This document shows, in pieces, positions 1 through 7,763 of a stretch of DNA of 64,000 bases. The stretch's first letter is position 1. Each line of letters starts with the position of its first letter. The notes under the pieces are model-generated. The model saw nothing but the letters and a program-made list of their open reading frames with translations. It had not been told where the DNA came from and did no database searches. Origin of the DNA: Edaphobacter acidisoli (GTDB lineage Bacteria > Acidobacteriota > Terriglobia > Terriglobales > Acidobacteriaceae); NCBI RefSeq assembly GCF_014642855.1, contig NZ_BMJB01000003.1, positions 62,001-126,000 on the forward strand. Reading direction: 5' to 3'. Both the position numbers and the translations under genes were made by a program.

Positions 1-206
1 CTGCCGTACCTTTGCAACAAGGTAACAACTTCTCAATCAGCGTCGATTGCGACAGCCGCGAAGAAGTCGATAAACTCTTCGCCTCGCTTGGCGAAAAAGG
101 CAAAGTCGATATGCCCGTCCAGGACATGTTCTGGGGAGACTACTTCGGCATGGTCACCGACCAGTTCGGCATCGGCTGGATGTTTAACCACACACCAAAG
201 AAATAG
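1..206 (+). CDS. VOC/PhnB-like glyoxalase-fold protein, 3' end only
   Basis: The reading frame is open to the left edge and ends in TAG at 204-206, so the start lies outside the window. The visible C-terminal part has the pattern of PhnB-type VOC proteins (small metal-fold proteins related to glyoxalases and demethylases): a DSREEVDKLFASL helix, then WGDYFGMVTDQFGIGW and a final strand MFNH. PhnB-like proteins are often found next to ECF42 sigma factor and DGPF genes, and this one converges on such a sigma gene 51 bp away. The substrate cannot be inferred. The family call is fairly safe; the function is unknown. Confidence 0.8.
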   Translation, partial: AVPLQQGNNFSISVDCDSREEVDKLFASLGEKGKVDMPVQDMFWGDYFGMVTDQFGIGWMFNHTPKK

Positions 207-257
207 TCAGTCACACTAGGCGACCCATAGCACGTCTTCAAAACGCCCGTGGGTCGC

Positions 258-1529
258 TCAATTTTTGCTGGCAGAGCATTTCTGCGCCCGCTTTATCAGC
301 AGCTCCTGCTCACGCGCATTGCGCGTGAGTGATGCCGCGCGCTCAAACTCCATGCGAGCCTCATCATCGCGTCCCAATTTCACCAGCAGATCGCCGCGCA
401 CCGTCGGCAGCAGATGATAGTTCGCCAACGTCCCCTCGCGCACCAAAGCATCGACCACCACCAACCCCATCTCCGGCCCAAACGCCATCGAGAGCGCCAC
501 CGCACGATTCAACTCCACTACAGGCGACGGCATCACTTCAAAGAGCCTTGCGTACAGTCCTGCAATCTGTGCCCAATCGGTCTCCTCAGCTTCGAGCGCA
601 CGGGCATGACACGCAGCAATCGCCGCCTGCAGTGCATACACACCATCAGCACCACCCAGCTTCTCCACACGATCCAGTGCCGCCAACCCTCGCTGAATCA
701 AAAGCCGGTCCCACAACGCACGCCGCTGGTCCAGCAATAGAATCGGCTCACCAGACGCACTCGTTCGAGCCCTCAGGCGCGAAGCCTGAATTTCCATCAA
801 TGCAGCCAGACCATGCACCTCAGGCTCCTGCGGCATCAACTCCGCAACAACTCGCCCCAACCGCAAAGCATCTTCACACAATGCCGGCCGCATCCAGTCA
901 TCGCCCGCCGTCGCCGAATATCCCTCATTGAAGATGAGGTAGATCACCTCAAGCACCGCTGTCAGTCGCGCGCGCAGTTCTTTGCCCTTCGGCACCTCGA
1001 ACGGCACCTGCTCTTTCGTCAGCGTGCGCTTCGCCCGGACGATCCGCTGCGCCACCGTCGCCTCGGGCACCAGATACGCACGCGCAATCTCATCGGTCGT
1101 CAACCCGCCAAGCATCCGCAGCGTCAACGCAACCTGCGCATCCTGCTTCAGCACGGGATGACACGCCGTAAACACCAGCCGCAGCAGATCGTCACCGATA
1201 TCGTCGTCCATCGCCGCATCCAGTTCCGCGACAGCGCGCTCCTGCAACTCTTCAGCATCGCGCGCCAGCTCCCCATGCTTCTCTTCCACGCGCCGGTTGC
1301 GGCGAAACATATCAATCGCGCGGCGCTTCGCTGTGGTCATCAGCCACGCCGCAGGATTGTCCGGGATACCCGTCCTCGGCCACTGCTCAAACGCGGCGAC
1401 CAGAGCCTCCTGCGCCAAGTCCTCAGCCAGCCCGACATCGCGCACACGCCGCGCCAGCCCGGCAATCAACCTTGCCGACTCGATCTTCCACACAGCCTCG
1501 ATCGTGCGATGAACATCGGTAGCCGTCAC
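258..1529 (-). CDS. ECF42-type RNA polymerase sigma factor with long C-terminal extension
   Basis: A sigma-70 family regulator that should direct RNA polymerase to a small set of promoters. Region 2 is at about residues 10-85 (AEDLAQEALVAAFEQW and the TAKRRAIDMFRR helix). Region 4 is at about 125-185 (LTTDEIARAYLVPEATVAQR). A helical, TPR-like extension follows to residue 423. This length and the two neighbouring DGPF genes are the hallmarks of ECF group 42, which has no classical anti-sigma factor; the extension is thought to control activity. The start is GTG at 1529 with no good ribosome-binding site; an in-frame stop just upstream limits the choice. It lies 87 bp behind the DGPF gene at 1617-1973 and is probably co-transcribed with it. 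Confidence 0.9.
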   Translation of the reverse strand: MTATDVHRTIEAVWKIESARLIAGLARRVRDVGLAEDLAQEALVAAFEQWPRTGIPDNPAAWLMTTAKRRAIDMFRRNRRVEEKHGELARDAEELQERAVAELDAAMDDDIGDDLLRLVFTACHPVLKQDAQVALTLRMLGGLTTDEIARAYLVPEATVAQRIVRAKRTLTKEQVPFEVPKGKELRARLTAVLEVIYLIFNEGYSATAGDDWMRPALCEDALRLGRVVAELMPQEPEVHGLAALMEIQASRLRARTSASGEPILLLDQRRALWDRLLIQRGLAALDRVEKLGGADGVYALQAAIAACHARALEAEETDWAQIAGLYARLFEVMPSPVVELNRAVALSMAFGPEMGLVVVDALVREGTLANYHLLPTVRGDLLVKLGRDDEARMEFERAASLTRNAREQELLIKRAQKCSASKN

Positions 1530-1616
1530 AGCTATCGATCACATCACGCCAGTAGAAACGAACGCAAGCACGCAGGAAACGGCTGCACCTATGCCTCGAA
1601 GGCGCAGCCGCACCCA

Positions 1617-1973
1617 TCAGGCAAGCTGCATCGACGGGACCTCACAGATTTGGCGAATCTCGCACTCGCCATCCCCTGCCACCTTCAAAAAGCGGCGGGT
1701 CTGTTCGATCGCCTCTTGCTTCGACCGCACCTCAATCAGCGCAAAGCCGCCAACTACTTCCTTCGCCTCGGTAAACGGGCCATCTGTCACCTTGAAGTCA
1801 TCGCCAGACTTTCGCACCCGAGCGCCCAGCGCACTGGGCAGGCAGCCTTCAGTGGCCAGCAACACACCTTCGTTCGTCATATCTGAAATCAACTTCCCCA
1901 TCTCCATCATCTCCGTTTCACTCGGGGGAGTTCCCTCAGGTTTACTTGGCTTGTACACACACAAAAATCGCAT
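1617..1973 (-). CDS. YCII-related DGPF-domain protein (ECF42 partner, copy 1)
   Basis: Small dimeric alpha/beta protein of the YCII/DGPF family. The sequence carries the name-giving motif as KVTDGPFTEAKE, followed by VVGGFALIEVRSKQEAIE, typical of the family. No enzymatic activity is established for the family; genetically it accompanies ECF42 sigma factors. The start at 1973 (MRFLCVYKP) is chosen because AAGGAG lies 8 nt upstream and the family begins with this strand; an 18-residue in-frame extension to 2027 is Arg-rich and unlikely. A promoter-like pair TGTCGA/CGACGTA lies about 80-105 bp upstream of the start. The sigma gene follows in the same direction. Confidence 0.88.
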   Translation of the reverse strand: MRFLCVYKPSKPEGTPPSETEMMEMGKLISDMTNEGVLLATEGCLPSALGARVRKSGDDFKVTDGPFTEAKEVVGGFALIEVRSKQEAIEQTRRFLKVAGDGECEIRQICEVPSMQLA

Positions 1974-2050
1974 CCGTCTTCTCCTTGTTCTCAATGAATG
2001 GCAAATTCCGTAAGAGGAGGTTCTCAACTGTCAAAAGCCGCCTCTACTTG

Positions 2051-2080
2051 TACGTCGAATGAGCTTCTGAAAAATCGACA
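2051..2080 (-). promoter_or_regulatory. Putative ECF42-dependent promoter of DGPF copy 1
   Basis: On the minus strand TGTCGA (2080-2075) is followed after exactly 17 bp by CGACGTA (2057-2051). The same two elements at the same spacing precede the second DGPF gene. They fit the ECF42 target motif as I recall it (TGTCGA at -35, CGA/TC at -10). The start codon at 1973 would leave a leader of about 70 nt. The assignment to the neighbouring sigma factor is an inference. Confidence 0.65.
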
Positions 2081-2113
2081 AGGTGCCGCGATTTTTTTGA
2101 AGACCACGAAGCT

Positions 2114-2536
2114 TCAGCGGAGCGCACCCTTGCCCTGCATCTCTTCAAAACCCTTCGCAACCTTCTGCACGTCCTCGGGAAAATCAGCCATCTCATGCAC
2201 CTGGCGTACCTCGATCACCTCATGCTCACCCGCTGGACACCGCTTCGCCCACTCAATCGCCTCTTCATGTGACTTCACCTGGATCATCCAGTAGCCACCA
2301 ATCGCCTCCTTCGCCTCGGCAAACGGCCCATCCGTCACCTTAGCCTTGCCGCCGTTGAACGAAACCCTCGCCCCAGCCGACGGCGGCGCCAGTCCCTCAA
2401 CCATCAGCAACACGCCCGCCTTCTGCAACTGCTCGTTATACCGCATCATTGCCTCAACGGCCTTTGCATCGGGCATGGCCGAAGCGTCAACCGCCTCATA
2501 TCCACTACCCGGAATCATCAGCATCATGAATCGCAT
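2114..2536 (-). CDS. YCII-related DGPF-domain protein (ECF42 partner, copy 2)
   Basis: Second DGPF/YCII family member, 140 residues, starting MRFMMLMIPGSGYEA. It holds the motif KVTDGPFAEAKEAIGGYWMIQVKSHEEAIEWAKR and the C-terminal GEHEVIEVRQVHE strand usual in this family. The start at 2536 is supported by AAAGGAG 8 nt upstream; a longer in-frame reading to 2689 adds residues with no family character and runs through the promoter. It is upstream of the first DGPF gene and the sigma gene on the same strand, with its own promoter-like element. The reaction is unknown. Confidence 0.88.
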   Translation of the reverse strand: MRFMMLMIPGSGYEAVDASAMPDAKAVEAMMRYNEQLQKAGVLLMVEGLAPPSAGARVSFNGGKAKVTDGPFAEAKEAIGGYWMIQVKSHEEAIEWAKRCPAGEHEVIEVRQVHEMADFPEDVQKVAKGFEEMQGKGALR

Positions 2537-2575
2537 CTCTGAAATCTCCTTTGGCTGAAATTCACCTTCTACCTC

Positions 2576-2605
2576 TACGTCGAACGCCGCCGGACAAATT
2601 CGACA
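2576..2605 (-). promoter_or_regulatory. Putative ECF42-dependent promoter of DGPF copy 2
   Basis: On the minus strand TGTCGA (2605-2600), 17 bp, CGACGTA (2582-2576). The spacing and both boxes are identical to those upstream of DGPF copy 1, while the spacer sequences differ, which argues for selection on the two boxes. The coding start at 2536 is about 40 bp downstream. Confidence 0.65.
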
Positions 2606-2815
2606 ATCCGTCAGGAATTTCTCAACCATCCTAAGGCGGCTGTGACTGGAAAATATGAACGCAAAAACAAGCGAGGCATCACTGCACATGTAGGCACATT
2701 CAGAAACTATTCATCTAACGAAACAATCCGTCTATCAGAAACCCCGTACACTCACTGTGTAAAATGACAATTGAACACAATCAACCCCTCGAAAATTGCA
2801 CAGGAGAACCCAGAA

Positions 2816-3826
2816 ATGTCGAAGTTGACCCCAGGAAAACTTGCAGGACTCAAAGCCGTCTCCGACCATCGCGGAGTCATTGCGGCCGCCGCCATGGACC
2901 AGCGCGGCTCCCTGCAGAAGTCCCTTGCCAAGGAGCGCGGAGCCGCCGCCGACGCGCACGACCTTGAAGTCTTCAAGACCCTCGTGACCAGCGTCCTGAC
3001 CAAGCATGCCTCGGCCATCCTGCTCGACCCCGAGTTTGGCCTGCCTGCCTCCAAGCACCGCAACGGCAAGGGCCTGCTGCTCGCCTACGAGAAGACCGGC
3101 TACGACGCCAACACCGCTGGCCGCCTGCCTGACCTGCTCGACGTCTGGAGCGTCCGTCGCCTCAAGGAAGCCGGCGCTGACTGCATCAAGATTCTGCTCT
3201 ACTACACCCCCTTCGAAAAGTCGGCCATCAACGACCACAAGCAGGCCTGGATCGAGCGCATCGGCGATGAGTGCCTCGCCCACGACATTCCCTTCTTCCT
3301 TGAGTTCGTCGGTTACGACGCCGAGGGCGGCGATGAGAAGTCCGTTGCCTACGCGAAGAAGAAGCCCGAGATCGTCTCCGGCGCGATGGCCGAGTTCGGC
3401 AAGGCCCGCTACAACGTCGATGTTCTCAAGGTCGAAGTCCCCATCGTCATGGAGTTCGTCGAAGGCACCAAGGCGTTCAAGGGCGAGAAGGCATACACCC
3501 GCGCTGAGGCTCTGCAGCACTTCCGCGACGCCGAAGCAATGACGCACAAGCCATTCATCTACCTCTCCGCAGGTGTCTCGAATCCAGTCTTCATCGAGAC
3601 CCTCGAACTGGCCGCCGAGTCCGGCACCAAGTTCAACGGCGTACTCTGCGGCCGCGCCACCTGGAAGGACGGCATCGCCATCTACGCCAAGCAGGGCGCA
3701 AAGGCCTTCGAGGACTGGCTGGAAACCACCGGCGTCGAGAACATCAACAACGTCAACAATGCTCTCAAGGCAGCCAGCCCCTGGCAGGAGAAGTTCGGCG
3801 TCAAGCATATGAGCGAACTCGCCTAA
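2816..3826 (+). CDS. lacD: Tagatose-1,6-bisphosphate aldolase (LacD-like class I aldolase)
   Basis: A cytosolic class I aldolase that should cleave tagatose 1,6-bisphosphate (and possibly fructose 1,6-bisphosphate) to glyceraldehyde 3-phosphate and dihydroxyacetone phosphate. The protein is 336 residues, normal for LacD. AMDQRGSL (about residue 26) and DPEFGLPA lie in the first barrel strands, and DVLKVEVP places the Schiff-base lysine at residue 205, the position known for LacD. The start at 2816 follows AGGAG by about 9 nt; an upstream in-frame ATG at 2771 would add 15 unlikely residues. No lactose or galactose genes adjoin it, so it may serve glycolysis or another ketose-phosphate route. 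A strong terminator follows at 3847. Confidence 0.9.
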   Translation: MSKLTPGKLAGLKAVSDHRGVIAAAAMDQRGSLQKSLAKERGAAADAHDLEVFKTLVTSVLTKHASAILLDPEFGLPASKHRNGKGLLLAYEKTGYDANTAGRLPDLLDVWSVRRLKEAGADCIKILLYYTPFEKSAINDHKQAWIERIGDECLAHDIPFFLEFVGYDAEGGDEKSVAYAKKKPEIVSGAMAEFGKARYNVDVLKVEVPIVMEFVEGTKAFKGEKAYTRAEALQHFRDAEAMTHKPFIYLSAGVSNPVFIETLELAAESGTKFNGVLCGRATWKDGIAIYAKQGAKAFEDWLETTGVENINNVNNALKAASPWQEKFGVKHMSELA

Positions 3827-3846
3827 TCTCAACTCAGGTGCAATTC

Positions 3847-3880
3847 AAGAGCCGTGGCCCAGCGCCACGGCTCTTCTTTT
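3847..3880 (+). terminator. Rho-independent terminator after lacD
   Basis: A perfect 12-bp stem (AAGAGCCGTGGC at 3847-3858 with GCCACGGCTCTT at 3864-3875) with a 5-nt loop, followed by CTTTT. It starts 20 bp after the lacD stop. Confidence 0.88.
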
Positions 3881-3909
3881 AGTACCTGCAACTCACAGGC
3901 TCAGCTACG

Positions 3910-5232
3910 ATGAGTCTAAGTAACCAAATGTCTCAGCGAAGTGTACTCATAACGCTTCTGTTCTCTGCATTGGCTGCACACAGCCAAACGCAATCGGCCA
4001 CTGTCCCCGTTCACACTCCGCTGCCAGTTCAAATCGATAAATCCTTGCCCATGCAGGTCGGCCAGCCCATCCACGGCGAGCTCATCTACCCCGTCTACGC
4101 CGACAACAAACTCGTCCTCCCCGCAAAGACCATCGTCACCGGCAGCGTCACCGCGCTCCACCCGAACCACGACCGCCGCGTCTCCGCCCGCCTTCGCGCC
4201 GACTTCACACCCTTCTACACCCCAGTCGTCGACTTCAACCAGATCCAGCTTCCCGACGGAACCACCCTCACCATCGCTACCAGCACAGCCACCGACGGCG
4301 CGCCCATCTACCGCCTCGTTGCTCCGCCTCCTCGCAAAGGTGGTTTCATCCGCAGACAGTTCGACACCGGCCTCCAAATCCTCCACGACCAGATCTCGCT
4401 CTTCACGGCACCGGGCAAAAAAGACCGTCTCCTGCGCGTCGTCTATAGCCAGCTTCCCTGGCATCCACAGAACATCGAAAAAGGCACCGCGTGGACCGTC
4501 GAAACAACTACACCGTTCACCGTTTCGGAGCAGCCAGCCTCACCCGATCCCGCCGTATCAACCGAGAACTCTTCAAATTCGTCCGCCTGGTTCGTTCAGG
4601 CCTATCTCAACGAGAAGCTCAGCTCTGCCACCTCCAAACAAGGCGAACCCATTCGCGCCACGGTCGCTGAACCCATCTACAATCCCGACCACAGCATCGC
4701 CGTTCCGCAGGGTGCAACACTCGTCGGCACGATCACTCAAGCCAGGCCCGCACGCCGCTTCGGACGCGCCGGTGTCCTCCACTTCAACTTTCGCCAGCTC
4801 GTGCTTCCCGCCGGTACGACTCGCAATGTCGAGACGACACTTACCGCCGCCGACTCAGCCGGCGGACAGAACCTCGCCATGAACTCCGAAGGCGTCGTCA
4901 AACCCAAGCCGCAAGACAAGATCGCCATCCCCTTGCTGCTCGCCGCACTCGCCATTAGCCCGCTCCACGAAGATGCCGACGACCGCGGCGAAGTTCTCGC
5001 GCGCAAAAACGCCACTGCATCGAACAGCATCGGCATCATCGGCTTCGTCGTCGGCATCGCATCCGGCTCAGCCAACGTCGCCGCCGGCTTCGGCGCCTAC
5101 GGCACGGCGCTCGCGCTCTACAATCGCTGGATCAAGCGCGGCACCGACGTCACCTTCGTCCGCGACACCCGCATCGTGCTCCAAACCACTCCACGGCATG
5201 CACCAGTCTTATCGGCTCAGCCATCACACTGA
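3910..5232 (+). CDS. Exported protein of unknown function with internal duplication
   Basis: 440 residues, not assigned to a named family. The N-terminus has a Sec-type signal peptide (VLITLLFSALAAHSQ, cleavage near residue 25). Two segments resemble each other: residues 51-81 (GQPIHGELIYPVYADNKLVL) and 244-277 (GEPIRATVAEPIYNPDHSIA), each followed by a VTGSVT/LVGTIT strand. This points to a duplicated beta-rich domain, faintly like the VirB10/TrbI periplasmic domain, but I do not claim that function. A hydrophobic Gly/Ala-rich stretch near residues 375-405 could be a membrane segment. The ATG at 3928 is an alternative start. The stop codon abuts the stop of the converging guaA gene with no intervening base. 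Confidence 0.7.
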   Translation: MSLSNQMSQRSVLITLLFSALAAHSQTQSATVPVHTPLPVQIDKSLPMQVGQPIHGELIYPVYADNKLVLPAKTIVTGSVTALHPNHDRRVSARLRADFTPFYTPVVDFNQIQLPDGTTLTIATSTATDGAPIYRLVAPPPRKGGFIRRQFDTGLQILHDQISLFTAPGKKDRLLRVVYSQLPWHPQNIEKGTAWTVETTTPFTVSEQPASPDPAVSTENSSNSSAWFVQAYLNEKLSSATSKQGEPIRATVAEPIYNPDHSIAVPQGATLVGTITQARPARRFGRAGVLHFNFRQLVLPAGTTRNVETTLTAADSAGGQNLAMNSEGVVKPKPQDKIAIPLLLAALAISPLHEDADDRGEVLARKNATASNSIGIIGFVVGIASGSANVAAGFGAYGTALALYNRWIKRGTDVTFVRDTRIVLQTTPRHAPVLSAQPSH

Positions 5233-6792
5233 CTACTCCCACTCAATCGTCCCCGGCGGCTTCGACGTAATGTCGTACACCACCCGATTAATCCCCCGCA
5301 CCTCGCTGATGATCCTGCTCGAAATCGTCCGCAGCACCTCATACGGCAGCGGAGCCCAATCCGCGGTCATGCCGTCCTCGCTCTCCACCGCACGAATCGC
5401 GCAGGTGTTCGCATAGGTCCGCTGGTCGCCCATCACACCCACCGACTTCACCGGCAGCAACACAGCAAAGCTCTGCCACACCTTGCGATACAGGCCAGCC
5501 TTCTTGATCTCCTCGACGACAATCGCATCCGCTTCCTGCAAAATGGCCACCCGCTCCGCCGTCACCTCGCCCAGAATCCTCACCGCCAGCCCCGGCCCTG
5601 GAAACGGCTGCCGCTCCAGAATCTCTTCCGGCATTCCCAGGTCGCGGCCAATCCTCCGCACCTCGTCCTTGAAGAGATCGCGCAGCGGCTCTATCAGCTT
5701 CAGCTTCATGTTCTCTGGCAGGCCGCCGACATTGTGATGACTCTTGATCGTATGGCTCGGCCCATGCACACTCGACGACTCGATCACATCCGGATACAGC
5801 GTCCCCTGCACCAGCCACGCGACCTCTTTGCCCGCGCTCTTCTCGGCCCGAAATATCTGTGCCGATTCATCATCGAACACCGCAATAAACTCATTCCCAA
5901 TCGTCTTGCGTTTCTTCTCTGGATCAGTCACGCCCGCCAGTTTCGTCAAAAACCGCTCACCCGCATCCACCGCAACGACGTTCAGCCCTAACCCTTCGCG
6001 CATCGTCTTCTGCACCTTCGTGAACTCGTCCTTGCGCAGCACACCGTTGTTCACAAAGATGCACGTCAACCTGTCGCCAATCGCCCGCGCCACCAGCACC
6101 GCCGCCACCGACGAATCCACGCCACCGCTCAGCCCGCAAATGGCGTGCCCATCGCCCACCTGAGCCTTAATCCGCGCCACCGTCGATTGAATAAAGTGCT
6201 CCGGAGTCCAGTCCTGTTTCGCCTCGCAGATCTCCAGGCAGAAGTTCTTCAGCAGTTCCATCCCCTGCCGCGTATGCGCAACCTCAGGATGAAATTGCAC
6301 GGCCCAAATCCGCCGCGCTTCATCCGCAATTCCCGCAACCGCATTCGCCGTCTTCGCCGTCAGCGAAAAGCCAGCAGGCAGCTTCTCCGCATGATCGCCA
6401 TGCGACATCCAAACCTCAAGTGTCCCCGGCAGCCCGCGAAACAGAGGCGTCTCGGCAATCACATCCACTTCGGCATGGCCATACTCACGTGCCGCAGCTG
6501 CCACCACCTTGCCACCCAGATGATGCACGACAAACTGCAACCCATAGCAAATGCCGAGCACCGGCACACCCATCGCCAACACCGCCGGGTCCGCCGCCGG
6601 AGAGTCTTTGTCGTACACCGAGCAAGGCCCGCCCGAGAGAATCACGCCCTTCGGCTTCAGCCCCTTCACCTGCTCCAGCGAAGCAGTGCAAGGCAGCACG
6701 ACAGAAAACACATTGAACTCACGAATACGCCGCGCAATCAGCTGCGTATACTGCGACCCAAAGTCCAGAATGACAATCGTTGAGGTATCCAC
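5233..6792 (-). CDS. guaA: GMP synthase (glutamine-hydrolysing)
   Basis: Makes GMP from XMP, ATP and glutamine, the last step of guanine nucleotide synthesis. 519 residues, the usual length. The N-terminal class I amidotransferase has the nucleophile in LGICYGLQ and the His-Glu pair in QFHPEVAHT. The ATP-pyrophosphatase P-loop is LSGGVDSSV, and the C-terminal dimerisation domain ends PPGTIEWE as in other GuaA proteins. It is the last of three genes on the minus strand (leuS, a membrane protein, guaA), 26 bp after the preceding gene, so probably in one operon. No guaB is visible in the window. Confidence 0.97.
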   Translation of the reverse strand: MDTSTIVILDFGSQYTQLIARRIREFNVFSVVLPCTASLEQVKGLKPKGVILSGGPCSVYDKDSPAADPAVLAMGVPVLGICYGLQFVVHHLGGKVVAAAAREYGHAEVDVIAETPLFRGLPGTLEVWMSHGDHAEKLPAGFSLTAKTANAVAGIADEARRIWAVQFHPEVAHTRQGMELLKNFCLEICEAKQDWTPEHFIQSTVARIKAQVGDGHAICGLSGGVDSSVAAVLVARAIGDRLTCIFVNNGVLRKDEFTKVQKTMREGLGLNVVAVDAGERFLTKLAGVTDPEKKRKTIGNEFIAVFDDESAQIFRAEKSAGKEVAWLVQGTLYPDVIESSSVHGPSHTIKSHHNVGGLPENMKLKLIEPLRDLFKDEVRRIGRDLGMPEEILERQPFPGPGLAVRILGEVTAERVAILQEADAIVVEEIKKAGLYRKVWQSFAVLLPVKSVGVMGDQRTYANTCAIRAVESEDGMTADWAPLPYEVLRTISSRIISEVRGINRVVYDITSKPPGTIEWE

Positions 6793-6818
6793 AAATCCAG
6801 TGTAAATGGCGTCCCGCG

Positions 6819-7763
6819 CTACTTCAGCGACGACCCCTCATACGCCCGCCAAAGCTCCAGATACGCCACCTGCCGCGTCACATGAAAGAAATCCGAAGCA
6901 ATGAAATAAAGCAATGTCACCCCAGCCCACCACCAGGCCATAAACGTCGGCGTAGCCACCGCCTCGAACGGCAGTGGAGTCGCCGTAAACACAATCGCCA
7001 GCACAATCAGCGCGATCTTTACAATCCCCATCACCAGGTTAATCTCGATCAGCTTCGAGCGAAGCGGTCCTACCCAAAACGCAGCCTTCAGGCTCGCCCA
7101 TGCACCCGTGCCGCGCAACATCGCGAGCAGCGGCGCCACAGACACCGCCCAGCTCGCAATTGCCCACGCTGAAAACAGTCCCAGCGTCGTGATAATCGCA
7201 AGCGCAAAGTACCCCACCAGATTCGGCTCACCACCAGCAGCCAGCGGCCCAGTCACGGTCTTCCCGGAAATCCACTGCAACAGCAAAAACCACACGCAGA
7301 AGCTTCCCAACAGCGTCACCACCCGCAGCGCCTGCAACACCATCAACGTCCCCAGCCGACGATGCAGCGTAGCATCCACACGCCGCAACACCACGGTCCT
7401 GCCCACCGACGAAGCCACCACCCACACCGCCACCAGCAACGGCCCCAGCCACGCAAGCACATGGAGCACCGGAGGAAGCAACAAATCCATCGCCTTCGCC
7501 AGCGTCGCCGCCGTGTCCATCGGTTCCACGATAGAAATCCTGCGCAATGCCTCCATATCGAGAGGAACACTCCGTGCAATCTTCAGTGCCTCATACCCTG
7601 CCACCGCCACCGCAGGCACGCCAAACGCCCACCGCCACGCCACCTCCAGCGCCGTCCACTCCCGATGCCGCCAGCACCGCGCCATCGTATGGACCAGTGA
7701 CTGCGTGCCCCGCACGGTCCCTGCAGCAATGACAACGCCTTCGTCTTCCCGAAGCTGCTCCAC
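6819..7763 (-). CDS. Multi-pass membrane protein of unknown function
   Basis: 314 residues with about six hydrophobic helices (for example [76 protein letters not shown]). No named family was recognised; the same kind of gene occurs near leuS in acidobacteria as far as I recall, but that is memory only. The start is GTG at 7763, sharing one base with the leuS stop (TAGTG), which suggests translational coupling. It lies between leuS and guaA. It ends [14 protein letters not shown] in the cytosol. Confidence 0.75.
   Translation of the reverse strand: MEQLREDEGVVIAAGTVRGTQSLVHTMARCWRHREWTALEVAWRWAFGVPAVAVAGYEALKIARSVPLDMEALRRISIVEPMDTAATLAKAMDLLLPPVLHVLAWLGPLLVAVWVVASSVGRTVVLRRVDATLHRRLGTLMVLQALRVVTLLGSFCVWFLLLQWISGKTVTGPLAAGGEPNLVGYFALAIITTLGLFSAWAIASWAVSVAPLLAMLRGTGAWASLKAAFWVGPLRSKLIEINLVMGIVKIALIVLAIVFTATPLPFEAVATPTFMAWWWAGVTLLYFIASDFFHVTRQVAYLELWRAYEGSSLK

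Noticed and set aside
2735-3832. 365-residue open frame on the minus strand
   Set aside because: It is an exact shadow of lacD, whose frame has a catalytic lysine, a ribosome-binding site and a terminator; the shadow shows no motif.
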